A DNA stretch of 64,000 bases from Pseudomonas sp. v388 (GCF_003935425.1 NZ_RHQN01000005.1:212407-276406), one strand, 5' to 3'; shown: positions 39,356 through 48,185, numbered from the stretch's first letter. Numbers and translations are program-made. Notes: generated by a model from the sequence alone, not told the origin.

Positions 39356-40144
39356 TCAGACCGCCGCCGTCGATATGAATTCAAGCACAATGCGATTGAA
39401 CTCCTCAGGCTGATCCAGCGGCGTGGCATGCCGCGAGTCCTTTACCACCACCAGCCGCCCATTGCGCAGCAGCTTGACGTAGGCTTGCTTGAGCGCCACG
39501 GGGGTGTAGTCGTGGTCGGCGGCGACGATCAGCGTCGGGCAGGTGATGCGCGACACCTTGTGCAGCACGCCCCAGCCGATGATCGCATCCATGCTCGCCA
39601 GGTAGGCGCGCTTGTCGTTCTTTGACCAGCGTTCGGTGACCTTGCGCCGCAGGTCGGCCTGTTCCGGCTTGGGAAACAGCATCTTGCCCAGCGCGACGCC
39701 TACGGTGCGCATGCTGAGAAAGCGCGCCAATGTCCAGCGTCGGGCCAGCAGCAGGAAGTCGCTGACGCCGCGCACCTTGACCTGCGGCGCGCTGTTGACG
39801 ATGCACAGGCTCTTGAGCAGCTGCGGCTGGTCGACCGCCAGCTGAAAACCGATCATGCCGCCCATCGACAGGCCGATCACGTGAACCGGACCCAGGCGCA
39901 GATGCTCGATCAGCGCTTCGACGTCGGCGCTGAAGCCGGCAATGGTGTAGCGTTCCCGGGGCTTGTCGGAGCGACCGTGGCCACGCATGTCCATGGCGAT
40001 GACCCGATAATGGGCCGACAGCGCCGGAATCTGGTATTCCCAGTCCAGGCAACTGGAACCCAGCCCGTGCAACAACAGCACCGGCTCGCCGTGCCCGTAT
40101 TCTTCATAGTGCAGTGAACAGTCGTCATGCTCGAAGAATGCCAT
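39356..40144 (-). CDS. Alpha/beta-fold hydrolase
   Basis: A 262-residue hydrolase. LLLHGLGSS near residue 24 forms the oxyanion region. GLSMGGMIGFQ near 95 carries the nucleophile Ser. A C-terminal Asp (VAADHDYTPV) and His (DSRHATPLDQPEEF) complete the triad. It resembles 3-oxoadipate enol-lactonase-like esterases but may act on other esters. It starts 13 bp after the stop codon of the LysR gene and is probably co-transcribed with it. Confidence 0.85.
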   Translation of the reverse strand: MAFFEHDDCSLHYEEYGHGEPVLLLHGLGSSCLDWEYQIPALSAHYRVIAMDMRGHGRSDKPRERYTIAGFSADVEALIEHLRLGPVHVIGLSMGGMIGFQLAVDQPQLLKSLCIVNSAPQVKVRGVSDFLLLARRWTLARFLSMRTVGVALGKMLFPKPEQADLRRKVTERWSKNDKRAYLASMDAIIGWGVLHKVSRITCPTLIVAADHDYTPVALKQAYVKLLRNGRLVVVKDSRHATPLDQPEEFNRIVLEFISTAAV

Positions 40145-40157
40145 TGGCCCACTCCTG

Positions 40158-41081
40158 TCAGGCTTGTTGAGGTGCCGCGAAGGCTGCCGTGAGGCACGCT
40201 GTGTCGAACGTACGGATCAGCTCGACCAGAATCTGCGTGGCCGGGCCAAGGGGTTTGTCCTTGCTGGAATAAAGATAGAACGCCGGGTTGCGACTGCCAC
40301 CCTTGTCCAGCGGCAGGACCTTGAGCACGCCTTCCTTGAGTTCACGCTCGATCATGTGGCGCGGCAGCCAGGCGAAGCCCAGTCCGTTACTGACAAAGGT
40401 GGTGGCGGTGCCCAGGCTGCCGACCGTCCAGCGCTGCTCGGCACCCAGCCAGCCCACATCCCGCGGCTGCTGCCGGCCCGAATCGCGAATGACCACCTGC
40501 AACTGGCTTTCCAGGTCCTGGAAGTTCAGCTCGCGGTTGGCCTGGTGCAGCGCGTGTTCGGGGTGCGCCACGGCCACGAATTCCACGGTGCTCATCTCGG
40601 TGCCCAGGTAACCGGGTATGCTGAAGCCGCTGATTGCCAGATCCGCCACGCCTTCGAGCAACACTTCCTCGACCCCGGACAACACTTCTTCGCGCAATCG
40701 CACGCGACAGCCCCGGCTCTGGGGCATGAACGCGGTCAGTGCGCGCACCAGCCGAGCGGTGGGGTAGGCCGCGTCCACCACCAGGCGCACCTCGGCTTCC
40801 CAGCCCTGTTCCATGTGGTGGGCCAGGTCTTCAAGCTGGCTGGCCTGCTTGACCAGCATCCGTGAGCGCCGCAGCAGCACGCCGCCGGCTTCAGTCAGCA
40901 CGGCTTTGCGGCCGTCGATGCGCAACAGCGGCACGCCGAGCTGATCCTGCATGCGAGCCACGGTGTAGCTGACCGACGACTGAGAGCGATGCAAAGCCTC
41001 GGCGGCCTGGGCGAAGCCGCCGTGATCGACGACAGCCTGCAGCGTGCGCCATTGATCGAGGGTCACGCGGGGCGCTTTCAT
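40158..41081 (-). CDS. LysR-family transcriptional regulator
   Basis: A 307-residue regulator. The ATG at 41081 is chosen because it begins the winged helix (VTLDQWRTLQAVVDHGGFAQAAEALHRSQSSVSYTVARMQ); the frame upstream to 41195 is leader only. The effector domain follows from residue 90. It is transcribed away from a small secreted-protein gene and an azoreductase gene. LysR regulators next to azoR in pseudomonads often control it, but here a small gene lies in between. Confidence 0.9.
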   Translation of the reverse strand: MKAPRVTLDQWRTLQAVVDHGGFAQAAEALHRSQSSVSYTVARMQDQLGVPLLRIDGRKAVLTEAGGVLLRRSRMLVKQASQLEDLAHHMEQGWEAEVRLVVDAAYPTARLVRALTAFMPQSRGCRVRLREEVLSGVEEVLLEGVADLAISGFSIPGYLGTEMSTVEFVAVAHPEHALHQANRELNFQDLESQLQVVIRDSGRQQPRDVGWLGAEQRWTVGSLGTATTFVSNGLGFAWLPRHMIERELKEGVLKVLPLDKGGSRNPAFYLYSSKDKPLGPATQILVELIRTFDTACLTAAFAAPQQA

Positions 41082-41146
41082 GGTGTCTTTCCTCTTTTCT
41101 TTCTTGTTTACTGTCCTGAACCGACATGTCGTCCAGGAGTTACCGA

Positions 41147-41461
41147 ATGAATCGCCTGTGCTGTGCGTTGCTCGCCTTGCTGCCCCTGGGGGCAATGGCC
41201 TACCCCATCGAAGTGGAGAAACAGTTCGACGGCGTCAAGGTCGACTACAACGCCCACGACGTTTTCCACGACATCGGGTCCATCACGGTCAACAACTACG
41301 GCGATGTCGATGCACGATGTGCAGTGGTGTTCCGCAACGGACCCGAGGCGCCACGAACCCGTCGGGTGCAGGTGGCGGCGGGCGAAAGTGTCGATGTCAC
41401 GTCGAAATTCAATCGCAGCATCATCAAACTGCGTATCAAGCTCAGTTGCGAACCGGCTTGA
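41147..41461 (+). CDS. Small secreted protein
   Basis: A 104-residue protein with a signal peptide (MNRLCCALLALLPLGAMA). AGGAGT precedes the ATG at 41147; an upstream start at 41126 is less likely. The mature part begins YPIEVEKQ and includes VDYNAHD, ITVNNYGD and NRSIIKLRIKLSCEP, an immunoglobulin-like beta pattern with two Cys that may pair. It is probably periplasmic. The function is unknown. It is divergent from the LysR gene with 65 bp between starts, so it is the nearest candidate target. Confidence 0.75.
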   Translation: MNRLCCALLALLPLGAMAYPIEVEKQFDGVKVDYNAHDVFHDIGSITVNNYGDVDARCAVVFRNGPEAPRTRRVQVAAGESVDVTSKFNRSIIKLRIKLSCEPA

Positions 41462-41602
41462 AGCCCGCTGAGAGTAGAACGCCGCTTGGGATAAAACAAA
41501 TTATTAGATAGATGAAAGCAGATTTTTGCGCTTTTTTATCGATCCATTCGTCATTAATCTCCACTCCATCGCTTCAGCCCACTCATTCGATGGAGATCAC
41601 AC

Positions 41603-42202
41603 ATGTCCCGCGTACTGGTTATCGAAAGCAGCGCCCGCCAACAGGATTCGGTTTCACGTCAACTGACCCAGCAATTCATCAGCCAATGGAAAGCAGCGCA
41701 CCCTGCCGACGAGATCACCGTGCGGGACCTGGCTATCAACCCTGTGCCGCATCTGGACTCGACCCTGCTGGGCGGCTGGATGAAGCCTGCCGATCAGCGT
41801 AGCGAAACCGAACAGGCCGCGCTGGAGCGTTCCGACCTGCTGACCAATGAACTGGTCGCAGCCGACGTCGTGGTACTGGCCGCGCCGATGTACAACTTCG
41901 CCATCCCCAGCACCCTCAAAGCCTGGCTGGACCACGTGCTGCGGGCCGGCGTGACCTTCAAGTACGGCGAAACCGGCCCGCAAGGTCTGCTGGTCGGCAA
42001 GCGCGCCTTCGTCCTGACCGCTCGCGGCGGCATCTACACCGGCAGCGCAATGGATCATCAGGAACCGTACCTGCGTCAGGTGCTGGGCTTCGTCGGCATC
42101 CACGACGTGAACTTCATTCATGCCGAAGGCCTGAACATGGGCGGCGACTTCGTCGAGAAGGGCCTGAACCAGGCCCGTGCTCAGCTGGCACAGGTTGCCT
42201 GA
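41603..42202 (+). CDS. azoR: FMN-dependent NADH azoreductase
   Basis: A 199-residue flavodoxin-like quinone/azo reductase. SSARQQDSVSRQL near residue 9 binds the FMN phosphate, and APMYNFAIPSTLKAWLDHVLRAGVTF near 95 is the AzoR signature. It reduces quinones and azo compounds with NADH by two-electron transfer and can protect from thiol stress. A ribosome site (GGAGAT) precedes the ATG. A terminator with T run follows. Confidence 0.93.
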   Translation: MSRVLVIESSARQQDSVSRQLTQQFISQWKAAHPADEITVRDLAINPVPHLDSTLLGGWMKPADQRSETEQAALERSDLLTNELVAADVVVLAAPMYNFAIPSTLKAWLDHVLRAGVTFKYGETGPQGLLVGKRAFVLTARGGIYTGSAMDHQEPYLRQVLGFVGIHDVNFIHAEGLNMGGDFVEKGLNQARAQLAQVA

Positions 42203-42251
42203 GACCGGCACCACTGCATTCCCCTTGGCACTTCCCGCTCCTGAGTGCATG

Positions 42252-42291
42252 ACCCGATCGATCCCGCTTGTCGGTGCTCATCGGGTTTTTT
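42252..42291 (+). terminator. Rho-independent terminator after azoR
   Basis: ACCCGAT and ATCGGGT arms close a 21-nt loop and are followed by a T run (42286-42291). Confidence 0.7.
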
Positions 42292-42376
42292 CTTGTGCGG
42301 CAATCCGCCACTGATTTTGAATGGACATGCCGCCGCCGGACCCGCTATGGTCGCGCCCTTCAAAAAAGGGGCAAGC

Positions 42377-43246
42377 ATGGGCTATCTACTTATCGTGACG
42401 CTGATCCAGGCGTTTTCCTTCAGCCTGATCGGTGTCTATCTGGCCGGCCACGTCGACAGTTACCTGGCGGTATTGATCCGAGTCGTACTGGCCGGGCTGG
42501 TGTTCATCCCGCTGACCCGCTGGCGCCAGGTCGAACCGCGGTTCATGCGCGGCATGCTGCTGATCGGCGCCTTGCAGTTCGGCGTCACCTACGTGTGCCT
42601 GTACCTGAGCTTCCGAGTGTTGACGGTGCCGGAAGTGTTGCTGTTCACCATCCTGACGCCGCTGCATGTGACGTTGATCGAAGATGCGCTGAACCGGCGT
42701 TTCAACCCGTGGGCACTCCTGGCGGCGCTGGTCGCCGTGCTGGGCGCCGGCGTGATTCGTTACGACGGCCTGGACGGCGATTTCCTTGGCGGCTTCCTGC
42801 TGCTGCAACTGGCCAACTTCACCTACGCCGCCGGGCAGGTGCTGTACAAGCATCTGGTGGCGCGCTACCCCAGCGACCTGCCGCATTATCGGCGCTTTGG
42901 TTATTTCTACCTCGGCGCCCTGGCCGTCGTGCTGCCGGCGTTCCTGATGTTCGGCAATGCCCAGCGTCTACCGCAGGACTCCCTGCAATGGAGCGTGCTG
43001 CTGTTCCTTGGCCTGTGCTCGACGGCGCTCGGCATGTACTGGTGGAACAAGGGCGCATGCATGGTCAACGGCGGCACGCTGGCGGTCATGAACAACCTGC
43101 ATGTGCCGCTGGGCCTGCTGATCAACCTGTTGATCTGGAACGAGCATGAAGACTTCACCCGGCTGCTGATCGGCGGCGGGGTGATCGTGGCGTCGGTATG
43201 GATCAGTCGCCTGGGCGCCCGACGCGAGGCTGTCGCCTTGCGATGA
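42377..43246 (+). CDS. EamA-family (DMT) transporter
   Basis: A 289-residue inner-membrane carrier with about ten helices and two EamA halves. The ATG at 42377 follows AAGGGG and opens directly into helix 1 (GYLLIVTLIQAFSFSLIG); the frame to 42245 is leader. RWRQVEPRFMRGMLLIGAL and ALLAALVAVLGAGVIRYDG match carboxylate/amino acid/amine exporters of the family. Substrate unknown. A bidirectional terminator follows. Confidence 0.87.
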   Translation: MGYLLIVTLIQAFSFSLIGVYLAGHVDSYLAVLIRVVLAGLVFIPLTRWRQVEPRFMRGMLLIGALQFGVTYVCLYLSFRVLTVPEVLLFTILTPLHVTLIEDALNRRFNPWALLAALVAVLGAGVIRYDGLDGDFLGGFLLLQLANFTYAAGQVLYKHLVARYPSDLPHYRRFGYFYLGALAVVLPAFLMFGNAQRLPQDSLQWSVLLFLGLCSTALGMYWWNKGACMVNGGTLAVMNNLHVPLGLLINLLIWNEHEDFTRLLIGGGVIVASVWISRLGARREAVALR

Positions 43247-43259
43247 GCTGAACCCGGCG

Positions 43260-43299
43260 CAAAAAAAAAAACGGCTCCCGAAAAGGGGGCCGTTTTTGT
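43260..43299. terminator. Bidirectional rho-independent terminator
   Basis: An 11-base A run, ACGGCTCCC, a short loop, GGGGGCCGT and a T run. It serves the convergent EamA and glycine-rich genes. Confidence 0.88.
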
Positions 43300-43311
43300 T
43301 CGCCAGGTCGA

Positions 43312-43707
43312 TCAGCTGCCGCCGCCCGAACCGCCACCGCCATCCGATCCGCCGCCACCACCTGCGCCGCCGGCCGCTCCGCCTGCACCGCCGGCGCCAC
43401 TGCCCGCGCCACCCGTGCCGCCATTCGCGCCACCGCCACCACCGTTACTGGAACCACCTGCACCGCTGGCGCCACCCGGCCCGGCGCTGCCTGCATCGCT
43501 GGCTCCCTCTGCGCTCGGACTGCCTGAACCGCTGGTACCGGTGTTGGTCCCGCTGCCTTGCGTCCCACCCGGGCTGACCGTGGAGCCTGCGCCCTGGCCT
43601 GGAGGCAGGGCCGAACCGCCGCTGTTATCGCTGGCCGCAAAACTTACAGGCGCCAGCGCACCGAGGCATAAGGCAAGGGCAAGTTGATGAGGACGAATCA
43701 ATTTCAT
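43312..43707 (-). CDS. Secreted glycine-rich low-complexity protein
   Basis: A 131-residue protein. AAGGAG 8 bp before the ATG and a clear signal peptide (ALALCLGALAPVSFAA) show that it is expressed and exported. The mature part is almost only Gly, Ser, Ala, Thr, Pro and Asn, with GGAGG- and GSGS-type runs and no Cys or aromatic residue. It is intrinsically disordered. Similar glycine-rich exported proteins occur in Pseudomonas without known function; a matrix or surface role is a guess. The short repeats make the locus prone to length change. Confidence 0.7.
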   Translation of the reverse strand: MKLIRPHQLALALCLGALAPVSFAASDNSGGSALPPGQGAGSTVSPGGTQGSGTNTGTSGSGSPSAEGASDAGSAGPGGASGAGGSSNGGGGGANGGTGGAGSGAGGAGGAAGGAGGGGGSDGGGGSGGGS

Positions 43708-43785
43708 GATGAAACTCCTTTTATGGCTTCCCTTGATTCGGCTATGGCACGGCGCAGCGGTGCCATCCGTGCGACGGATGGTCGT

Positions 43786-44784
43786 TCACTCGCGCTGCCA
43801 GCTGTAGGCGCGCGCTTGCCCGCGACAGGGGCGTTTTGGATAACACATATGTTGCGTCAGGCTGACGTCATCGCGGGGAAGCGGAACTCCGGCGGGTCCG
43901 CTCCGACAGGTCAGTAGGCTCAGGCGCAGCTCTTCGTCGTCACGCACGAAACGCACGCCGCTGGCGTCGATGAACAGGCTGCGCTTGATGCGTCGCCCGC
44001 CGGACTGCTGCATGCCGCGCCAGTTGCGGAACGACTCGGACATCAAACGCCAGGTCGGGATCGACACAATGGTCTTGTCGAAGTTCTGCACCTTGACCGT
44101 GTGCAGCGTGATATCCACCACATCGCCGTCGGCGCCTACCTGCGGCATCTCGATCCAGTCGCCGACTCGCAGCATGTCGTTGCTGGTCAGTTGCACGCTG
44201 GCGACGAACGACAGCAGGGTGTCCTTGTAGACCAACAGAATCACAGCCGACATCGCGCCCAGGCCCGACAGCAGCAACAAAGGCGAACGGTCGATCAGGG
44301 TGGCGACGATGATGATCGCGGCGAAGATGTAGAGAATCATCTTCGCCAGTTGCACATAACCCTTGATCGAGCGCGTGCGGGCATGGGTGGTGCGGGCGTA
44401 GATGTCCAGCAGGGCGCTGAGCAGCGCGCCGATGGCCAGGGTCATGAACAGCACGGTGAAGGCCATGGCGATGTTGCCGATCACCGTCTGGGTGGCTTTG
44501 CTCAGTTCCGGAATCAGGTTCAGGCCGAACTGAATCACCAGGGACGGCGTCATCTGCGCCAGTCGATGAAAGACCTTGTTATGGCGCAGGTCGTTGAGCC
44601 AATGCAATGCAGGCTGGCGGCCCAGCATCTTCATGCCATGCAGAATCAGAAAGCGCGACAGGCGGCCGATGACCAGCGCGGTGCCGAGCAGCAGGACCAG
44701 CGCAAGGCTGGCGTGCAGCAGCGGATGCTGGTCGAGCAGGTCCCAGAAGTCTTGGGTGCGGTGCCAAAGCGATTGGATATCCAT
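43786..44784 (-). CDS. YbdG-type mechanosensitive channel, 3'-truncated
   Basis: A 332-residue frame with N-terminal membrane segments and the MscS-like domain (VRVGDW-type segment MLRVGDWIEMPQVGADGDVVDI near residue 205, RNWRGMQQSGGRRIKRS near 255). It matches E. coli YbdG (415 residues) up to about residue 290. After that, residues 291-332 (CRSGPAGVPLPRDD...) are unrelated and are encoded by REP sequence at 43796-43918. About 120 C-terminal family residues are missing, and no remnant lies downstream. The ATG at 44784 is chosen over 44886. It may be a non-functional gene or a shortened channel. Confidence 0.75.
   Translation of the reverse strand: MDIQSLWHRTQDFWDLLDQHPLLHASLALVLLLGTALVIGRLSRFLILHGMKMLGRQPALHWLNDLRHNKVFHRLAQMTPSLVIQFGLNLIPELSKATQTVIGNIAMAFTVLFMTLAIGALLSALLDIYARTTHARTRSIKGYVQLAKMILYIFAAIIIVATLIDRSPLLLLSGLGAMSAVILLVYKDTLLSFVASVQLTSNDMLRVGDWIEMPQVGADGDVVDITLHTVKVQNFDKTIVSIPTWRLMSESFRNWRGMQQSGGRRIKRSLFIDASGVRFVRDDEELRLSLLTCRSGPAGVPLPRDDVSLTQHMCYPKRPCRGQARAYSWQRE
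43796..43918. repeat. REP sequences fused to the channel gene
   Basis: GTAGGCGCGCGCTTGCCCGC and a second inverted arm near 43870-43915 (CGCGGGGAAGCGGA, GGGTCCGCTCCGACAGG). The REP pair forms the last ~40 codons and stop of the truncated channel frame. Confidence 0.7.
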
Positions 44785-44966
44785 GAACCTGACAAGTCCC
44801 TGAGCAGAAAGTGGGGGCGCGATTAGAGCATTCCTGCTCCGATTGGGGGCGGCGATGGTAAATCGAGTAACAAAAAAAGGCTTCAAGTGGTAAAGAAACT
44901 CGGCCCCGGCGCTCGAAACCGTTAGGCTATGCAGCTGTATCTATGTTTTTCGTCGAGGTAACACCC

Positions 44967-46307
44967 GTGTTTTCCGAATTCGCCCTGCATGAACGCCTGC
45001 TGAAAGCCGTGGCCGAGCTTAAATTTGTCGAGCCTACGCCTGTCCAGGCCGCCGCCATTCCTTTGGCATTGCAAGGGCGTGACCTGCGGGTGACGGCTCA
45101 GACCGGCAGCGGCAAGACTGCCGCGTTTGTATTACCGATCCTCAATCGCCTGATCGGCCCGGCCACGGTTCGCGTCGATATCCGCGCCGTGATCCTGCTG
45201 CCGACCCGCGAGCTGGCACAGCAGACGCTGAAGGAAGTCGAGCGCTTCTCGCAGTTCACGTTCGTCAAGTCGGGCCTGATCACCGGCGGTGAGGACTTCA
45301 AGGTCCAGGCCGCGATGCTGCGCAAGGTGCCGGACATTCTGATCGGCACACCGGGTCGCCTGCTGGAACACCTCAACGCCGGCAACCTGGACCTCAAGCA
45401 TGTTGAAGTGCTGGTGCTGGACGAAGCCGACCGTATGCTGGACATGGGCTTCTCCGAAGACGTCGAGCGTCTGTCGGGCGAATGCGCCGACCGCGAACAG
45501 ACCATGCTGTTCTCGGCCACCACCGGCGGCGCCGGCCTGCGTGAAATGATCCGCAAAGTTCTGAAGGACCCGCAACACCTGCAGCTGAACAACGTCAGCG
45601 AACTGGCTTCCGGCACTCGCCACCAGATCATCACCGCCGACCACAACGTTCATAAAGAGCAGGTGCTGAACTGGTTGCTGGCCAACGAGAAGTATCAGAA
45701 GGCGATCATCTTCACCAATACCAAGGCCATGGCCGACCGGTTGTATGGTCGTCTGGTGGCGCTGGAATACAAGGCATTCGTGCTGCACGGCGACAAGGAC
45801 CAGAAGGACCGCAAGGCGGCCATCGATCGTCTCAAGCAAGGCGGCGCCAAGGTCATGGTTGCCACCGACGTGGCGGCGCGCGGTCTGGACGTTGACGGCC
45901 TGGACCTGGTCATCAACTTCGACATGCCGCGCAGCGGTGATGACTACGTTCACCGCGTGGGTCGTACCGGCCGCGCCGGCGGCGAAGGCCTGGCGATCTC
46001 GCTGATCTGTCATGGCGACTGGAACCTGATGTCCAGCATCGAGCGCTACCTGAAGCAGGCGTTCGAGCGTCGCGTCATCAAGGAAGTGAAAGGCACCTAC
46101 GGCGGACCGAAAAAGGTCAAGGCCTCGGGCAAGGCGGTCGGCGTGAAGAAGAAAAAGACCGATGCCAAGGGCGACAAGAAAAAAGTCGCTGCCAAAGGCC
46201 CGACCAAGCGCAAGTCGGTGAATCGTCCCAAGGCCGATTCGTTGGTCAGCAAAGACGGCATGGCCCCGCTGAAGAAACGCAGCACTCCGGCGCCTGCTGC
46301 CGAATAA
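44967..46307 (+). CDS. DEAD-box ATP-dependent RNA helicase
   Basis: A 446-residue helicase. The GTG at 44967 follows GAGGT and begins the Q-motif region (FSEFALHERLLKAVAELKFVEPTPVQ); the ATG at 44943 lacks a ribosome site. Motif I is AQTGSGKTAAF, motif Ia PTRELAQ, motif II VLDEADRMLDMGF, motif III SATT and motif VI HRVGRTGRAG. The last ~80 residues are Lys-rich (KKKKTDAKGDKKK), as in SrmB/RhlE-like proteins that act on ribosome assembly or mRNA. Exact subfamily is not decided, so no gene symbol is given. Confidence 0.92.
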   Translation: MFSEFALHERLLKAVAELKFVEPTPVQAAAIPLALQGRDLRVTAQTGSGKTAAFVLPILNRLIGPATVRVDIRAVILLPTRELAQQTLKEVERFSQFTFVKSGLITGGEDFKVQAAMLRKVPDILIGTPGRLLEHLNAGNLDLKHVEVLVLDEADRMLDMGFSEDVERLSGECADREQTMLFSATTGGAGLREMIRKVLKDPQHLQLNNVSELASGTRHQIITADHNVHKEQVLNWLLANEKYQKAIIFTNTKAMADRLYGRLVALEYKAFVLHGDKDQKDRKAAIDRLKQGGAKVMVATDVAARGLDVDGLDLVINFDMPRSGDDYVHRVGRTGRAGGEGLAISLICHGDWNLMSSIERYLKQAFERRVIKEVKGTYGGPKKVKASGKAVGVKKKKTDAKGDKKKVAAKGPTKRKSVNRPKADSLVSKDGMAPLKKRSTPAPAAE

Positions 46308-46337
46308 ACGCGTATCCCCTGTTGGTATCGATGGCTC

Positions 46338-46369
46338 TTTCGCCAGCAAGATCCGTCTTGCTGGCGAAA
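46338..46369. repeat. REP palindrome / possible terminator
   Basis: TTTCGCCAGCAAGA-TCCG-TCTTGCTGGCGAAA is a perfect 14-bp stem between the convergent helicase gene and a small periplasmic protein gene. Confidence 0.8.
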
Positions 46370-46377
46370 ACGACCGT

Positions 46378-46653
46378 TCACCCATCTGCCTTCTGCGCAG
46401 CCGTATCCAGCTCCTTCAACCGCTGATCGATCAGCTGGCATTTGTCCGGCAGATCTTTGGCGGCTGTCTCCAGATGCATGTCCTCCAGTTCCTGATTGAT
46501 CTCTTTGGCTTTCTGCGGGTTCTGCTGGGTCAGGGTTCTGACCTTCTCTGCCAGTTGCTCGCGCTTGGCGGTGGCTTGCTCCGGCGTACAGGCCCATACG
46601 GGCGAAGTGCACAGCAGGGCGGCGGCAATGGCGAAGCTGACGGCGATCTTCAT
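46378..46653 (-). CDS. Small periplasmic protein
   Basis: A 91-residue protein. The ATG at 46653 starts a signal peptide (MKIAVSFAIAAALLCTSPVWA); the frame to 46698 adds an unlikely leader. The mature part is helical and charged, with TAKREQLAEKVRTLTQ suggesting a short coiled coil, and two Cys (ACTPEQ and DKCQLID) that may form a disulfide. Function unknown. It faces the REP palindrome and is divergent from the DUF2513-like gene. Confidence 0.7.
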   Translation of the reverse strand: MKIAVSFAIAAALLCTSPVWACTPEQATAKREQLAEKVRTLTQQNPQKAKEINQELEDMHLETAAKDLPDKCQLIDQRLKELDTAAQKADG

Positions 46654-46834
46654 GGCAACCTCGGTTTCGGTGATGGCTGCTGCGGTTGAGCTGCCCAATC
46701 TGCCGAAAGTTCAGCACAGCCGCCCGGCGTCGTCGCTGAACGGCGGCGCACGGGCAAGGTCACACTCTTGAGTCGCATGCCCGTGAGCGGATGTCATGGG
46801 CCTTTCATCCATGCTGGACGGAGGTTTAATAAAA

Positions 46835-47224
46835 ATGACTTATGACTGGGACTTGATCGAACGTCTGCTTCACGAAGTGCAGAACAGCGCCGGCACTTCG
46901 TTCGCCCCGCGCAAGTACGCTGAAGAACACGCGGCGGCCAAGGCGGCCGAAGGCGAGCCGGTGGGCGACCTGGATCATTTGAAGCAGCAGGCTGCCGACC
47001 TGGAAGCGCTGCTGGTCAAGCATCACTACATCGAGCCACGCACTACGGAAGAGGGCGGTACCGGTTCCAACTTCGCATTGACGCCTCGCGGCTCAAGCCT
47101 GCTGGCGATGATCGACAGCAGCATTCCCGGCAACGATCACCCGCGTCAGGTCCTGGATGAGCAGGCCGATGCCCTGGATCCGGCGACTTTCGACGAAGTG
47201 GCCTCCAAGGCTCAGGTCGCCTGA
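46835..47224 (+). CDS. Conserved hypothetical, DUF2513-like winged-helix protein
   Basis: A 129-residue cytosolic protein. GGAGGT precedes the ATG at 46835, which is better than 46796. The start MTYDWDLIERLLHEVQN and the middle VKHHYIEPR...FALTPRGSSLLAMI resemble DUF2513, small winged-helix proteins sometimes called transcriptional regulators. DNA binding is not shown. It converges on the DUF6279 lipoprotein gene with 22 bp between stops. Confidence 0.65.
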   Translation: MTYDWDLIERLLHEVQNSAGTSFAPRKYAEEHAAAKAAEGEPVGDLDHLKQQAADLEALLVKHHYIEPRTTEEGGTGSNFALTPRGSSLLAMIDSSIPGNDHPRQVLDEQADALDPATFDEVASKAQVA

Positions 47225-47246
47225 GCCACCGCGTCGCGGTCGGCGC

Positions 47247-48119
47247 TCAGGTACCCGACCGTGCGGCCTTGAGGCAGTTGAGGTCGGTGAAGTCCTTGCG
47301 CATGTCGGCGATTCGGCCGAGCAGGCGGGTGCGCTGATCCGGCGTGCTCAAGGCAAACACATCCACTACCAGCGCGATGGCGGCCTTTTCGGTCTTGTCA
47401 TACGCCTGGCGATATTCGGCGGTCCAGAAGGTCTCGCGGTCCTGTAGAAGCGCGGCCATCCGCTGCGGAAAATCCGCCGCCTGACGCTGCTCGACGGTCT
47501 TGAGGAACAGCGCCTGCCAATGAACGCGATTCTCGACCCAGGCGCGGTTCTGTTCGCCAAGGGATGCCGACCAGGTTTGAATGCGTTGCTTTTGCGCAGC
47601 ATTGAGCTTGCCCAGCCAAGGGCTCAGACGCTTGTCCATGCGGTCGGCACGTTCGGCAATCTGTCTTTCCAGCGGTTCGTTGACGTAGCGGTTCTCACGC
47701 TTGCGCTGATCCTTGGCGAAGGCGGCGCGCATTTCCTCGACTTGCCTGTCATCGAAGCGCGATAACAGCTCGACAGCCGACGGCGTGATCTGCCGGGAAA
47801 TCTGGCCGATGGCGTCCTTGGCTTCGACGGTACGGGCTTGCAGGCCTGCATAGTTGACCTGATCGGCCTTGACCATCTCTTCCAGACGGTCGAGCCAGGT
47901 CAGGTAGCCCGGCAGCTGGGTGCTGCAGTGCCAGCTCAGGTGCTGCTTGAGCCGCTCGTCCAGCCAGCTCTTCTGCTCCGAATTCATGTCCAGGTAGTCG
48001 CTGAGCGTCCACGGAATGATCACATCCAGATTGCGGTAGGCCAGGCCCACCTGGCTACAGCCGGCAAGCACGCACACGGCCAACGACATTGTGATGAACG
48101 CTTTGAACAGCAACTGCAT
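47247..48119 (-). CDS. DUF6279-family lipoprotein
   Basis: A 290-residue lipoprotein. The ATG at 48119, 5 bp after GAGGAG, is taken over the GTG 6 bp earlier. Lipobox LAGCS follows the signal (Cys near residue 21). The mature N terminus VGLAYRNLDVIIPWTLSDYLDMN is the DUF6279 hallmark, and the rest is mainly helical and charged. Distribution is mostly gamma-proteobacterial and the function is unknown. No operon partner is evident. Confidence 0.85.
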   Translation of the reverse strand: MQLLFKAFITMSLAVCVLAGCSQVGLAYRNLDVIIPWTLSDYLDMNSEQKSWLDERLKQHLSWHCSTQLPGYLTWLDRLEEMVKADQVNYAGLQARTVEAKDAIGQISRQITPSAVELLSRFDDRQVEEMRAAFAKDQRKRENRYVNEPLERQIAERADRMDKRLSPWLGKLNAAQKQRIQTWSASLGEQNRAWVENRVHWQALFLKTVEQRQAADFPQRMAALLQDRETFWTAEYRQAYDKTEKAAIALVVDVFALSTPDQRTRLLGRIADMRKDFTDLNCLKAARSGT

Positions 48120-48185
48120 GACCACTCCTCGGCGCGTTGACGTACTGGCAACGTACTGTAGAGGAATGTTCAGCCTTGCAGTTCA

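Noticed and set aside
43203-43640. Alternative minus-strand frame across the glycine-rich gene
   Set aside because: It overlaps the EamA gene end and the terminator, and lacks signal peptide and ribosome site.
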